Positions 24,627-32,485 of a stretch of DNA of 64,000 nucleotides are shown piece after piece (position 1 is the first letter of the stretch; the number at the start of each line of letters is the position of its first letter). Below the pieces are notes generated by a model that ran no database searches, was not told where the DNA came from, and saw only the letters and a program-made list of their open reading frames with translations. The position numbers and the translations under genes were made by a program. This DNA comes from Bacillota bacterium (GTDB taxonomy: Bacteria; Bacillota; Clostridia; Christensenellales; SZUA-584), in NCBI GenBank assembly GCA_023459495.1, contig JAEWTL010000077.1, positions 1-64,000 of the forward strand, written 5' to 3'.

Positions 24627-25024
24627 GCCAGCGTCGCCTTCTTTCCCTTCATCCAATCGCACCAAATAATAAACGCCTCTAATACTGGCTGCACGTTATT
24701 ATCGCATGCATCTCCAGCAAACCCGATGAAGCCATCTGTGTTGAGCGAAACTGCTTCTCTAGCATAGAAGTAAGCCCCTTTCGCCGTAAGGTATGCGCAG
24801 ATCATATGCCCGTCATCTGCGTATTTGCCTTTGAAGTACTTTGCTTCGTTAACTCTGACCCAGTACTCATACCCGTTTCCGTTCATGACTTCACGGCTTC
24901 TATCGTTGAACTTGTCGTCTAACTCGATCTTAAGGTATTTGAGATCTCTCAGCGTGATGTCGTTATAGGACAGCCCGCAAGCCTTGAAATAGTCCCTTGT
25001 CTGGTTGCGTGTAAGCAAATCCAT
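24623..25024 (-). CDS. Hypothetical phage protein
   Basis: 133 residues, GAGGAGG upstream. RNQTRDYFKACGLSYNDITL suggests a helical start. The middle (YEYWVRVNEAKYFKGKYADD) is aromatic. Unrecognised, conserved-looking, cytoplasmic. Confidence 0.75.
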   Translation of the reverse strand: MDLLTRNQTRDYFKACGLSYNDITLRDLKYLKIELDDKFNDRSREVMNGNGYEYWVRVNEAKYFKGKYADDGHMICAYLTAKGAYFYAREAVSLNTDGFIGFAGDACDNNVQPVLEAFIIWCDWMKGKKATLA

Positions 25025-25027
25025 CGT

Positions 25028-25543
25028 TCAATCCTCCTCATACGGATCTGGTAGCGACCAGTCCCAATACCCATGGCCACCGCTGTACCATGTTCTGAAC
25101 CAGTTATGCCCGCCGCGGCCGGCAAAGTACACATACTCCATTGGTAACACTCTGCCCACGTCCGCCGCGCCCAGCTGCTCGTTTACCCACCGCTGCACTA
25201 CATCCGCCGCCAGCTCCCGCAGCTCCTCTTTGATTGGTGCGTCCTCGCTATAAGCAAACTGGCTTCCCTGCTTGACAACCGCCTCGATGGTATCCGGCCA
25301 TCGGCTGTCGTCTACACGGTTTAACGCGCACCAGATCACCGCCGCCCTTTCTGCCTTGCTGTCAACCCCGCGCGCTTCCGCGTATACCAGCTGCGCCAGC
25401 ATGTCAATCTCAGCATCCGATACCTTGATAATCATGGGCTGCTTTTCCGGCTCTGTGGTGCCCAGTGCAGCCGCGTGGGCGACGTTCGGGGTGGTGACTA
25501 TGAGAGTTGCCGCGATAAGGATGCAGGCGATAAGCTTTCTCAT
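25028..25543 (-). CDS. Secreted SleB-family cell wall hydrolase
   Basis: 171 residues. Signal peptide MRKLIACILIAATLIVTTPN ... AHA-A (cleavage near 24-25). The rest is the Hydrolase_2/SleB domain, a lytic transglycosylase-like fold: LVYAEARG with the catalytic Glu (about residue 56), ERAAVIWCALNRV, and YSGGHGYWDW near the end. SleB enzymes cut spore cortex muramic-lactam peptidoglycan; phage and vegetative relatives may act on ordinary wall. It lies in the early region, far from the lysis cassette. Confidence 0.85.
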   Translation of the reverse strand: MRKLIACILIAATLIVTTPNVAHAAALGTTEPEKQPMIIKVSDAEIDMLAQLVYAEARGVDSKAERAAVIWCALNRVDDSRWPDTIEAVVKQGSQFAYSEDAPIKEELRELAADVVQRWVNEQLGAADVGRVLPMEYVYFAGRGGHNWFRTWYSGGHGYWDWSLPDPYEED

Positions 25544-25570
25544 TGACTTTTGACCTCACTTTCATATTTT
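25543..25570 (+). promoter_or_regulatory. Promoter for the micro-ORF
   Basis: TTGACT (25543-25548), a 16-bp spacer and TATTTT (25565-25570), facing right, divergent from the SleB-like gene. Confidence 0.5.
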
Positions 25571-25622
25571 CTTTTCCCGCCACGTAAACTGTTCTAAAAG
25601 CTGAAAAGGAGGTTAGCGCGCC

Positions 25623-25685
25623 ATGGACACAAATACGCTCATTTTTGTGCTGATAGTGCTCGTGGCATTCTGGAAGTCGAAATGA
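25623..25685 (+). CDS. 20-residue membrane micropeptide
   Basis: MDTNTLIFVLIVLVAFWKSK, a single hydrophobic helix with a Lys-rich end. AGGAGG (25607-25612) lies ten bases before the ATG, a promoter lies 50 bases further upstream and a terminator follows at 25750-25770, so it forms a self-contained plus-strand unit between minus-strand genes. Similar one-helix peptides occur as type I toxins or as phage regulators of membrane enzymes. Its true role is unknown. A 9-bp stem (GCAGATACC with GGTATCTGC) lies just after it, near 25697-25723. Confidence 0.6.
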   Translation: MDTNTLIFVLIVLVAFWKSK

Positions 25686-25749
25686 CTGCCGAATGCAGAT
25701 ACCATCCGAAAGGAGGTATCTGCTTAAAAACAAATTAATAAAAAACTTA

Positions 25750-25770
25750 CTCAGCTCCGCTGGGTTTTTT
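25750..25770 (+). terminator. Terminator of micropeptide transcript
   Basis: CTCAGC (25750-25755), loop TCC, GCTGGG (25759-25764), then T6 (25765-25770). Plus-strand polarity, ending exactly at the stop of the opposing gene. Confidence 0.7.
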
Positions 25771-26012
25771 CATTGTTGCCCCGCTTTCTCTGTAAAGTAT
25801 TGCTCCCGAGTCTTACCGAAGTGTACTGCAGCGCAAGCGTCGCACAGATATTCACCACAGTAGTAGCACTTATACGCAAATCTCAGCGGCATATGGTTCC
25901 CGCACCGGCATGTTACCATCGGAGTGTGGGCATCCTCTTTTCCGCACGAACACTTAAACCTGCTAGTGTCAATCGTTTCCCTGAACTGCTGCTTCGCATA
26001 TTCGCTCGACAT
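25770..26012 (-). CDS. Cys-rich zinc-binding protein
   Basis: 80 residues from ATG 26012 (GGAGG upstream). Ten Cys/His ligands in order: KCSCGKEDAHTPMVTCRCGN, then KCYYCGEYLCDACAAVHFG. A two-zinc finger is likely. Unrecognised family. Confidence 0.72.
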   Translation of the reverse strand: MSSEYAKQQFRETIDTSRFKCSCGKEDAHTPMVTCRCGNHMPLRFAYKCYYCGEYLCDACAAVHFGKTREQYFTEKAGQQ

Positions 26013-26046
26013 TTCTGACCTCCATCTTGTGATATATAATGCTCCC

Positions 26047-26283
26047 ATGAACTACGACGACTCAATCAAAGTGGGCTGCGCGCCCCGCCGCATCGTGATA
26101 GCCTGGCCCGCTGCTTACGTGCAGGATCCGGACGATGTTTGGTACCCGGTGGTAACCGGTCTGCCGGATCGTTGCCGTGACTGCGAGCATGGCGATCATT
26201 GCGGGCAATTCGTCGATCAGTACGTTGCCGAGCACCGCATGACAGCGTTTGTGGATATCATCTATCCGCTTGGTGATGAGTAG
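26047..26283 (+). CDS. Plus-strand Cys-containing protein, possibly leaderless
   Basis: 78 residues (MNYDDSIKVGCAPRRIVIAW start). Contains CRDCEHGDHCGQF, a likely metal site. TATAAT at 26035-26040 with TTCTGA 16 bp upstream would start transcription at or next to the ATG at 26047, and no ribosome binding site is visible, so the mRNA could be leaderless. It is isolated among minus-strand genes. The reverse-strand frame at 26062-26358 is less protein-like. Confidence 0.6.
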   Translation: MNYDDSIKVGCAPRRIVIAWPAAYVQDPDDVWYPVVTGLPDRCRDCEHGDHCGQFVDQYVAEHRMTAFVDIIYPLGDE

Positions 26284-26311
26284 GCTCTCACGTCGCAGGA
26301 GCGAACACGGG

Positions 26312-26722
26312 CTAATCTGCGCCATCCGCCCCACGTGAAGCAACGTCAGCACACTCACTGCAGAGATCTGGTTCCACCCAACAGCAGCCTTCCGGACAGC
26401 CTAGGCGATCGGTGCACGCACACACACGACAATACGGACGTGTTGCCTCTTCGAGAAAGAAACGCTTCCAGCATGATTCACACGCCTTTCTGGCTGCATA
26501 GTCGTGCTCAACTACGTTAATACCTACCTGCAAATTACACCCACAGCACTCTTCCCATCCTAGATCATTGATGATACACGCCGGGCAATCCCCGCCATAT
26601 GCCGCAAGCCGTGCCGCCACATCAAGGGCGCGATCAATTAGCTTCGCCTGATTCGCGCACTCCGGGCAGCATACCGCCGCCGCGCCGTTGACCTCTTGTC
26701 CGCAAATTCCACAGTGTTTCAT
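26312..26722 (-). CDS. Cys-rich multi-zinc-finger protein
   Basis: 136 residues with about 22 Cys. Three clusters: KHCGICGQEV ... CCPECANQ, then CPACIIND ... ECCGCN, then CESCWKR ... YCRVCACTDRLGC ... LCSEC. The last resembles short zinc modules seen in phage early genes. Overlaps the radical SAM gene by four bases, so the two proteins may act together. Confidence 0.8.
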   Translation of the reverse strand: MKHCGICGQEVNGAAAVCCPECANQAKLIDRALDVAARLAAYGGDCPACIINDLGWEECCGCNLQVGINVVEHDYAARKACESCWKRFFLEEATRPYCRVCACTDRLGCPEGCCWVEPDLCSECADVASRGADGAD

Positions 26723-27513
26723 AGCCGCTCCTCCACCAGATACTTTTTAAGGTCGTCCTTGATGTAATATTTCTTGCCATCGCGCTCGCATCGCTCGATC
26801 ATCTCACAAGCGAACCGCCGCCAGTCTATCTGCATCAGCGCGCGCCTTTCAGCTTCGGTGCAATTGATGCGTGCCTCGTGGTTGATCTTCCCGATCCGGT
26901 ATTCATCCACAAAGCCTTTCGTCGCATCGTATAGCGTGTACGTTTGCATCGGATCCAGCACCGGCTCGAAGCTTACCCATGTCGGGATCCCAATCTCCGC
27001 CGCATACTTGAGCGCCTTGACTCGCGTTATAGGCAGTTCTGCTTTCGGCTCCCAGTGCATTGAGTCACTATCGCTCCAAAAGGTCAGCGTGGATCCAAAG
27101 GTGTCACGTGTCTTACCCTGCTTCACGTACAATCCAAAATCGCGTATCGCAGCTCCACCGTTCTTGGTTAGCAATGTGAACCGAACGTCGAACTCCCGGA
27201 AGAGCTCAATCACACGACGTGTTGTTTCGTGCTCCATGCGTATGCCTGGATACGGATCGCATGCGAAGCACAGCAGCACCCTGCGCGTATCACCCGCCTC
27301 GCGCATTGCATACAGTCCGCTTTCGATTCGCATCAGGATGTCGGCCCTGGGCGGGCACTGCGAATGGAACCGAGCCCGTGCGATGCGCAGCACGTCTGGC
27401 ACATAACAGTACCGGCAGCCAGACGGGCAGCCATCGTAGATATTGCACGCCAGCTCCGCATATTCAGCCGCCGCGCCTTTAGGCGTGTAAATCACTTCAT
27501 AACGATCTTTCAT
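26719..27513 (-). CDS. Radical SAM protein, SplB/COG1533-like
   Basis: 264 residues. Cys29, Cys33 and Cys36 in DGCPSGCRYCYVP bind the 4Fe-4S cluster that cleaves S-adenosylmethionine. CFACDPYPG and LLTKNGGAAI match the SplB/photoproduct-lyase-like family. Such proteins are common in phages but their substrate is not settled. A nucleic-acid modification or repair role is possible. Sits in a tightly overlapping operon with a Cys-rich protein. Confidence 0.88.
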   Translation of the reverse strand: MKDRYEVIYTPKGAAAEYAELACNIYDGCPSGCRYCYVPDVLRIARARFHSQCPPRADILMRIESGLYAMREAGDTRRVLLCFACDPYPGIRMEHETTRRVIELFREFDVRFTLLTKNGGAAIRDFGLYVKQGKTRDTFGSTLTFWSDSDSMHWEPKAELPITRVKALKYAAEIGIPTWVSFEPVLDPMQTYTLYDATKGFVDEYRIGKINHEARINCTEAERRALMQIDWRRFACEMIERCERDGKKYYIKDDLKKYLVEERL

Positions 27514-27911
27514 TTAGATTTCTCCGGCTTCAACGCTTCGATGATCTCTACATCCGCAGCATCGAAGCACAGCATCGCGTCAGGGAAATACTCGCCGTTG
27601 TCAAAATCCTTGTCAAAAGACTCTCGTTCGCCGAGATAAGAGCCAAACATAGGGTCCTGTTCCGCAAGCCAGATTGCTTCTTTCATTCTGGCATTTTCTT
27701 CATCCGGCCAGGCGACAAGGGACCAACTATCCTGCACGTCCGTGACGTATACGGTTGATCCATCGAGCATATTGTAAAACTCAGTTGTCCGAGCGATCTC
27801 ATCTTCCACGGGCGTTTGGCCTGCGTCGAACATTTTGATGATCTGCTGGCGGGTTTTGCCGCCGGTATGGAGTATTGCCTTGTAGAGTTTCATGGGTTTA
27901 ACTTCTTTCAT
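27510..27911 (-). CDS. Hypothetical acidic phage protein
   Basis: 133 residues. N-terminal MKLYKAILHTGGKTRQQIIK, central aromatic acidic stretch, C-terminal FDAADVEIIEALKPEKSK. Overlaps both neighbours by ATGA. Unrecognised. Confidence 0.75.
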   Translation of the reverse strand: MKEVKPMKLYKAILHTGGKTRQQIIKMFDAGQTPVEDEIARTTEFYNMLDGSTVYVTDVQDSWSLVAWPDEENARMKEAIWLAEQDPMFGSYLGERESFDKDFDNGEYFPDAMLCFDAADVEIIEALKPEKSK

Positions 27912-28117
27912 CGTTCCGCCGCCTTTCTGATATTTGGCACATTTAGCTTCACATTCTGCGCGATATGTTCCTCACACCGCTCGCAGAAGATATCGTGCAA
28001 CCCACCATCCACCTGCACCCGGATCCGCCGCGCCTTGTGCTGACACTTCGGGCACATCGATGCGGTTGGCTCGTCTTTCATTACGCGGTCGTACCGCCGC
28101 CGCTGCTCTCTGTTCAC
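27908..28117 (-). CDS. Small zinc-ribbon protein
   Basis: 69 residues. Basic start MNREQRRRYDRVMKDEP, CPKCQHKARR and FCERCEEH pairs. Probably nucleic-acid binding. ATGA overlaps on both sides. Confidence 0.75.
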   Translation of the reverse strand: MNREQRRRYDRVMKDEPTASMCPKCQHKARRIRVQVDGGLHDIFCERCEEHIAQNVKLNVPNIRKAAER

Positions 28118-28779
28118 TGGACTCCACCTCCTGCGATTTTGAATTGAACCGTGCCGCTTTCAGGCGGCGCCCTATTGATCAGGGCCGTGATGTATGCGAT
28201 TGGATTATCCGGCTTTGGGCTTTGCTTTCCAGCCCTGCAGGTAAAATTCCATACCGGGAAGAAGCCGTGCTTGTCCAAAAGCGCAGCCAGGTCGCTCTTG
28301 ATCTGATCGTCTGGCTCGCCGATATTTTCTGTGTATGACCGAATGAGGTGGTCGAGCTCGCGCGTGCGCGCGTCAGGAGCAGTAGTACTTTTATCGTCGT
28401 CGATATGTATCGTATCTGTATCTGTATCTGTATCTGTTTCTGTATCGGGTTTTTTGGGTTTATCTCCACAACCCAAATTAACCGGTCGGTTATTTTGGGT
28501 TTCGTCTATATCCTGCTGGTTTTTGGGAGGACGTCCGCCAAGCGCACCGTTCTTTCGGTTCTTTTCGCATGTCTCTTCATATTGAGTGCGGTTGCGGTCC
28601 AGCTGATTGCGTATCGGTGCGAACACGGCCCTGAGCACACCGGCCAGAGCGCACTCCTCCCCTGTCTCGTGCGCGAATATAGCCTTGATGATCTGCCCGG
28701 CCTGCTCGTCGGACAGCTCGTCAAAAATGTCCTTGTAGTCGAGATAGAGTTTGAAGCTGTTTTTATCAGTGTCCGCCAT
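28114..28779 (-). CDS. DUF6291-type phage replication/organiser protein
   Basis: 221 residues. N-terminal 65 residues (KNSFKLYLDYKDIFDELSDE, QAGQIIKAIFAHETGEE) match DUF6291-like starts of Firmicute phage replisome proteins. A linker of Asp-Thr repeats (about 111-126) precedes a C-terminal DnaD-like helical part (RELDHLIRSYTENIGEPDDQ ... NPIAYITALINRA). It may recruit helicase to the phage origin. No separate helicase loader is visible. Confidence 0.72.
   Translation of the reverse strand: MADTDKNSFKLYLDYKDIFDELSDEQAGQIIKAIFAHETGEECALAGVLRAVFAPIRNQLDRNRTQYEETCEKNRKNGALGGRPPKNQQDIDETQNNRPVNLGCGDKPKKPDTETDTDTDTDTIHIDDDKSTTAPDARTRELDHLIRSYTENIGEPDDQIKSDLAALLDKHGFFPVWNFTCRAGKQSPKPDNPIAYITALINRAPPESGTVQFKIAGGGVQ
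28411..28446 (-). repeat. Hexanucleotide microsatellite in replication gene
   Basis: Four exact and further imperfect TATCTG units on the plus strand (GATACA-type on the coding strand) code for the Asp-Thr linker. Six-base units keep frame, so copy-number changes would only alter linker length. Confidence 0.85.
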
Positions 28780-28816
28780 ACTTACTCCTCAATTACGTGG
28801 ATAAACGATACGTTCT

Positions 28817-29104
28817 TCAGCATAAGAACAATCCGATTTGCCCTTCGGCGTAGCGGAAGTGGTATATGCTATCCTCTGTTCGCACATCGACGCCTCCAAG
28901 AACCGCCGCGATGTTCTGCACATGTGATGTACGCATCGTGCCGGTATACCCGTCTCCGCCGCCGATGCACTGAGCCATGAGCGAATGCCCTATCATTGGA
29001 GCGCTTATAAAGCTACAGCGCCGCCCAATTCGCTTTGTATGCATGGTATCCGTCTTGTCAGTGCCATCCGGATTGGCGATGTGCGAAATAATATAGGTGC
29101 TCAT
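28817..29104 (-). CDS. Hypothetical phage protein
   Basis: 95 residues (MSTYIISHIANPDGTDKTDT start), ATGA overlap with the homing endonuclease gene. Mixed alpha/beta, no motif recognised. Confidence 0.68.
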   Translation of the reverse strand: MSTYIISHIANPDGTDKTDTMHTKRIGRRCSFISAPMIGHSLMAQCIGGGDGYTGTMRTSHVQNIAAVLGGVDVRTEDSIYHFRYAEGQIGLFLC

Positions 29105-29610
29105 TCCGCGTCCTCCGCGTATTTGTATTCATATCCGTCCGGCGCGTATTTTCCCTTCACTATGCCATTACATCTTGAAAGCACCGTTTGATAGCTCATA
29201 TAGTTGGCTTTAGCCGCAGCACGAGCGCTATGATAAACCTCGACCGTCTCGCCAGACTGATCTATCTTGCATACAGGCTTTGCTTTACCGATCTTGTGAC
29301 CAAATCGCAACCCTACCTGCCGCCTTGATACCCACATCAGATTATCCACATATGCGTCTTGCTTATTGCCGTTCTTGTGGATCACGGAGTCAGCCATATA
29401 CGGCCGTGGAATAAAGTGAAGTGCAACCAATCTCGATACATTATGCGTATGCCGACTCCCGTCATCTGCGGTCAGCTTGATTTCAAGGTTTCCCCGCGGC
29501 TTCACGATCGCTTTCATCTTTGCGCGCTTCGTTCGGTATACCCGCCACACGTTGCCGTAATCGTCAATGCGATACCTACCGCCGTATCCGGCGATGTCCA
29601 CCTCGTTCAC
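29101..29610 (-). CDS. HNH homing endonuclease with NUMOD-type domains
   Basis: 169 residues. NUMOD4-like start (YGGRYRIDDYGNVWRVYR), HNH core (THNVSRLVALHFIPRPYM, SVIHKNGNKQDAYVDNLMWV) and NUMOD1-like DNA-binding end (KIDQSGETVEVYHSARAAAK). This is the I-HmuI-type free-standing endonuclease. It is inserted neatly in the operon with four-base overlaps on both sides, so its spread left the flanking genes intact. Confidence 0.9.
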   Translation of the reverse strand: MNEVDIAGYGGRYRIDDYGNVWRVYRTKRAKMKAIVKPRGNLEIKLTADDGSRHTHNVSRLVALHFIPRPYMADSVIHKNGNKQDAYVDNLMWVSRRQVGLRFGHKIGKAKPVCKIDQSGETVEVYHSARAAAKANYMSYQTVLSRCNGIVKGKYAPDGYEYKYAEDAE

Positions 29611-32129
29611 TCCGCCGCCTCCAGTAAATCAAATAGCGTAGGCATATCAACTTCCGCCTCAGCAGCTTTCAGGTACCCAACCCCATCGCGAAAATAGTCG
29701 GTATTAAGCTCGCAGCCTATGCCATTTCTACGCATACGCACAGCACGCTCAGGTACCGTCATCAGACCGCCAAATGGATCATATACAATATCTCCAGTGT
29801 TACTGTACCGATTGATCAGGCGCTCAACGATATCAATCTGAAGCGGGCAGACGTGCATCTGCTGGCGTTTCTGGGACTGTGAGGTATTAAGCGTGCGCAT
29901 ACGGTTGATATCATCCCAAACATTATCAGACCAGCTACCGGGAGCTACGACCATGAACGACGCAGGAAGCTTGCCTTTTTCATCAAGCCGCTTAGCGATC
30001 TCCACGTGCTCATCATAGTCATACACTGTCTCACGGCTATATTTTCTGTATACCGCTTGAAGTCTGTCTACAGGCATGGACAGAAGCTCATCCTTCGTAA
30101 GCCGCCTATTCCCGGAAGACGGCCAGTAACCGTGCGCGTCGATCTGCCATTGGGCGCGGGTATATTCCTGCTTGCTCTTGGTTACAGGAGTATCCGCGTA
30201 GGCTGTAGCGGTGTCGCTGGGGAGCTTTCTGAATAGCAGAATGTATTCCGGACATCCGACGCCCATCTTCGTGCCGTCCTTGCACTGCTCCGTCCATCCG
30301 AGGCGGTATGTCTGATTGTTTTCGCGCACTACATCTGTTACCACGGTAATCATACCGAAGTACTGAAAGCCATGGTGTATGTAATGCTGAATGCATAACG
30401 CATGAAAGGGCTCCATTGTTGGCATTCCGGTGCCCGTGGCGTTTCCAAACAACACGCGGTCCTTGACGTGGATGCACATTACCCGGCCGGGCCGCAGCAC
30501 CCGCAGCAGGTTTGGCGTAAGGAAGTCCATCTGATCCATGAACCGCCGCGTATCCTCGTTATGGCCAAAGTCGTTATAGCTGGCCGTATACTCGTAATGA
30601 TTGCCAAATGGGATGCTGGTGGCGATAAGGTCTATGCTGTTTGTTTCCATGCGCTCCGTCTCAATCACGCAATCGTTATTAAATGCTTTATAGTGATTGC
30701 CCGTAACCTCCACGCGCTCAACTCCTATCGTCCTGGCAAGCTTCTCCGCAATGGAAACGCTCGATAGCCCATATTTTTTAACAATGGCGATCATCTTCTC
30801 GGTCATATGGTTGTGCTGTTCCCACTTCTGTAGTAGAACATCGAGGATGCGCTTTTCGCTTTCAGTGTAAATGATATCGATGACGACACGTTCGGTCTGC
30901 AAAAACCGGTATATTCGGTGGATTGCCTGAATGAAGTCGTTGAACTCATAATCAATCCCCACAAAGATTGCCCGATGGCAGTGCCTCTGAAAATTACATC
31001 CGGATCCCGATAGCTCCTTCTTTGTAGCAAACAGGCGTATATTACCGTCCGAGAAGTCGATTACTCGCCGTTCGCGAAGCTCATAGTCCTGGCTTCCGTA
31101 AATATCAACCGTACCAGGCAATGCCCGCTTTATTTCATGCCTCTCGGCCTCAAGGTCGTGCCATAAGATGAAATGCGCATCCGGGTCGGATGAAACAATC
31201 TCCGCCGCTGCACGTACCCTTGCCGTAATGCTATCGCGCTTCTCCCGCGCACCTTCCTGCAACCCAGCAGCTGCATCACGCATGAGCCTTATCTGGCCAT
31301 CCTTATCTGCACCTGCCGTTGTATGATCTACGGATATCTCGTGATACCTTACATCCATTGGCGGAAGGTCGTAACCTTCATCTGAATATCCGAGATCAGA
31401 CGGTTTTGAAATAAAAAGTGCCCAGCTGCTAACCCACAACCAAAATAGATCTTCTTTGTGTGGATATAGCGTAAGGTTATTAGCTTTTGTGCTGTCGCGT
31501 TGGAAGAACCGTGTAAGAGCTTGTCCCGTGTCCATGATTTCAAGGTAACCGGCGTAATGGATCAGCTCCTTGTATTTGTTAGGTGACGGTGTGGCTGTGG
31601 CTACGAGCTTGTATTGCACACCCTTGAACAATGACAGGAACGTCTGATATGTCTTACTGCCAAAGGACCTGAGCACCGATGCCTCATCAAGCGATACTGC
31701 CGTAAAGTACGTTGGGTCTATATCTCCATCGCGTACACGCTCATAGTTGGTGATAAGGATATCTCCCTCAGCAGCCACGACCTCTGACATCGTACGGACG
31801 TATTCGGGCGCCGCAACCCATCCAAGCTTTTCAACCGCATCCCGGCAGAATTCTTGTTTCACGCCGAGCGGTAGAATAATCAAGGCCTTACCGCCTTTGT
31901 ACTTGATAATGATGCGGCACCACTCAAGTTCTTGTATGGTCTTCCCTAGGCCGAACGCTTCAAAAAGCGCACGTCTACCACCTTTTATGGCCCATATGAC
32001 AGCATCACGTTGATGTGGCTTGAGTATCGGGTTGATATCGCAAGAGTTAACATAAAAGCCAGAGTCAGTGGCAATGTCAATTTTTGATTTTAAGAAGTCG
32101 TAGTAGGCTTCAATGCTGATAGTGCTCAT
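29607..32129 (-). CDS. SNF2-like helicase fused to DNA methyltransferase
   Basis: 840 residues from ATG 32129 (ATGA overlap, GGGGAG upstream). N-terminal half: SF2/SNF2 motor with LKPHQRDAVIWAI, Walker A FEAFGLGKT, DEAS box in AVSLDEASVL, ATATPSPN (motif III) and QAIHRIYRF (motif VI). C-terminal half: DNA amino-methyltransferase with catalytic motif IV TSIPFGNHYEY (a variant of SPPY/NPPY) and SAM-binding DPFGGLMTVPERAVRM followed by CELN. The order (IV before I) fits the beta class. A final MPTLFDLLEA may bind the sliding clamp. No nuclease domain is seen, so protective modification during replication is likelier than restriction. Confidence 0.9.
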   Translation of the reverse strand: MSTISIEAYYDFLKSKIDIATDSGFYVNSCDINPILKPHQRDAVIWAIKGGRRALFEAFGLGKTIQELEWCRIIIKYKGGKALIILPLGVKQEFCRDAVEKLGWVAAPEYVRTMSEVVAAEGDILITNYERVRDGDIDPTYFTAVSLDEASVLRSFGSKTYQTFLSLFKGVQYKLVATATPSPNKYKELIHYAGYLEIMDTGQALTRFFQRDSTKANNLTLYPHKEDLFWLWVSSWALFISKPSDLGYSDEGYDLPPMDVRYHEISVDHTTAGADKDGQIRLMRDAAAGLQEGAREKRDSITARVRAAAEIVSSDPDAHFILWHDLEAERHEIKRALPGTVDIYGSQDYELRERRVIDFSDGNIRLFATKKELSGSGCNFQRHCHRAIFVGIDYEFNDFIQAIHRIYRFLQTERVVIDIIYTESEKRILDVLLQKWEQHNHMTEKMIAIVKKYGLSSVSIAEKLARTIGVERVEVTGNHYKAFNNDCVIETERMETNSIDLIATSIPFGNHYEYTASYNDFGHNEDTRRFMDQMDFLTPNLLRVLRPGRVMCIHVKDRVLFGNATGTGMPTMEPFHALCIQHYIHHGFQYFGMITVVTDVVRENNQTYRLGWTEQCKDGTKMGVGCPEYILLFRKLPSDTATAYADTPVTKSKQEYTRAQWQIDAHGYWPSSGNRRLTKDELLSMPVDRLQAVYRKYSRETVYDYDEHVEIAKRLDEKGKLPASFMVVAPGSWSDNVWDDINRMRTLNTSQSQKRQQMHVCPLQIDIVERLINRYSNTGDIVYDPFGGLMTVPERAVRMRRNGIGCELNTDYFRDGVGYLKAAEAEVDMPTLFDLLEAAE

Positions 32130-32476
32130 TTTGTTACTCCCCACTGGCGCTGGATTTCTTCATTCAGGAAATTGGCTTCCGTCTTATATGCCCGACCGTA
32201 TTCACCAAACATCTCGCTCTTGGCCCTTGCCTCTTCCATAAGGCGCTCAATCTCTGCGACCTTTTCTGTACCCTTTGCCATGGTTAACGCAACCGCAGCC
32301 GGTGTGCCTTTGTCCCGTTCAGCTGCTACAGCTCTGGCGAGAGCTATGCGATACTTCTTCTGCTGGTCTGCATATACGCACCCATGAGAGCCCATCTGAT
32401 TGATTGCGTTATACATCCTGTCGATAGCAGCTTTACGCTCGTTGTATAGCGTCTGGCCGTCGGTAGTTAGCGCCAT
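32126..32476 (-). CDS. Hypothetical coiled-coil phage protein
   Basis: 116 residues, strongly helical and charged (YNERKAAIDRMYNAINQMGS, ALARAVAAERDKGTPAAVAL). Coupled by ATGA to the helicase-methyltransferase. Unrecognised. May be its partner. Confidence 0.78.
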   Translation of the reverse strand: MALTTDGQTLYNERKAAIDRMYNAINQMGSHGCVYADQQKKYRIALARAVAAERDKGTPAAVALTMAKGTEKVAEIERLMEEARAKSEMFGEYGRAYKTEANFLNEEIQRQWGVTK

Positions 32477-32485
32477 AAGAACCTT

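Noticed and set aside
26062..26358. Minus-strand frame of 98 codons
   Set aside because: Overlaps the plus-strand 78-residue gene, which has a promoter and a better protein-like composition. The minus frame is rich in Arg, His and Ile without a pattern.
28411..28446. Repeat as a CRISPR array
   Set aside because: Units are six bases without spacers and lie inside a coding frame. No CRISPR repeats were seen anywhere in the window.
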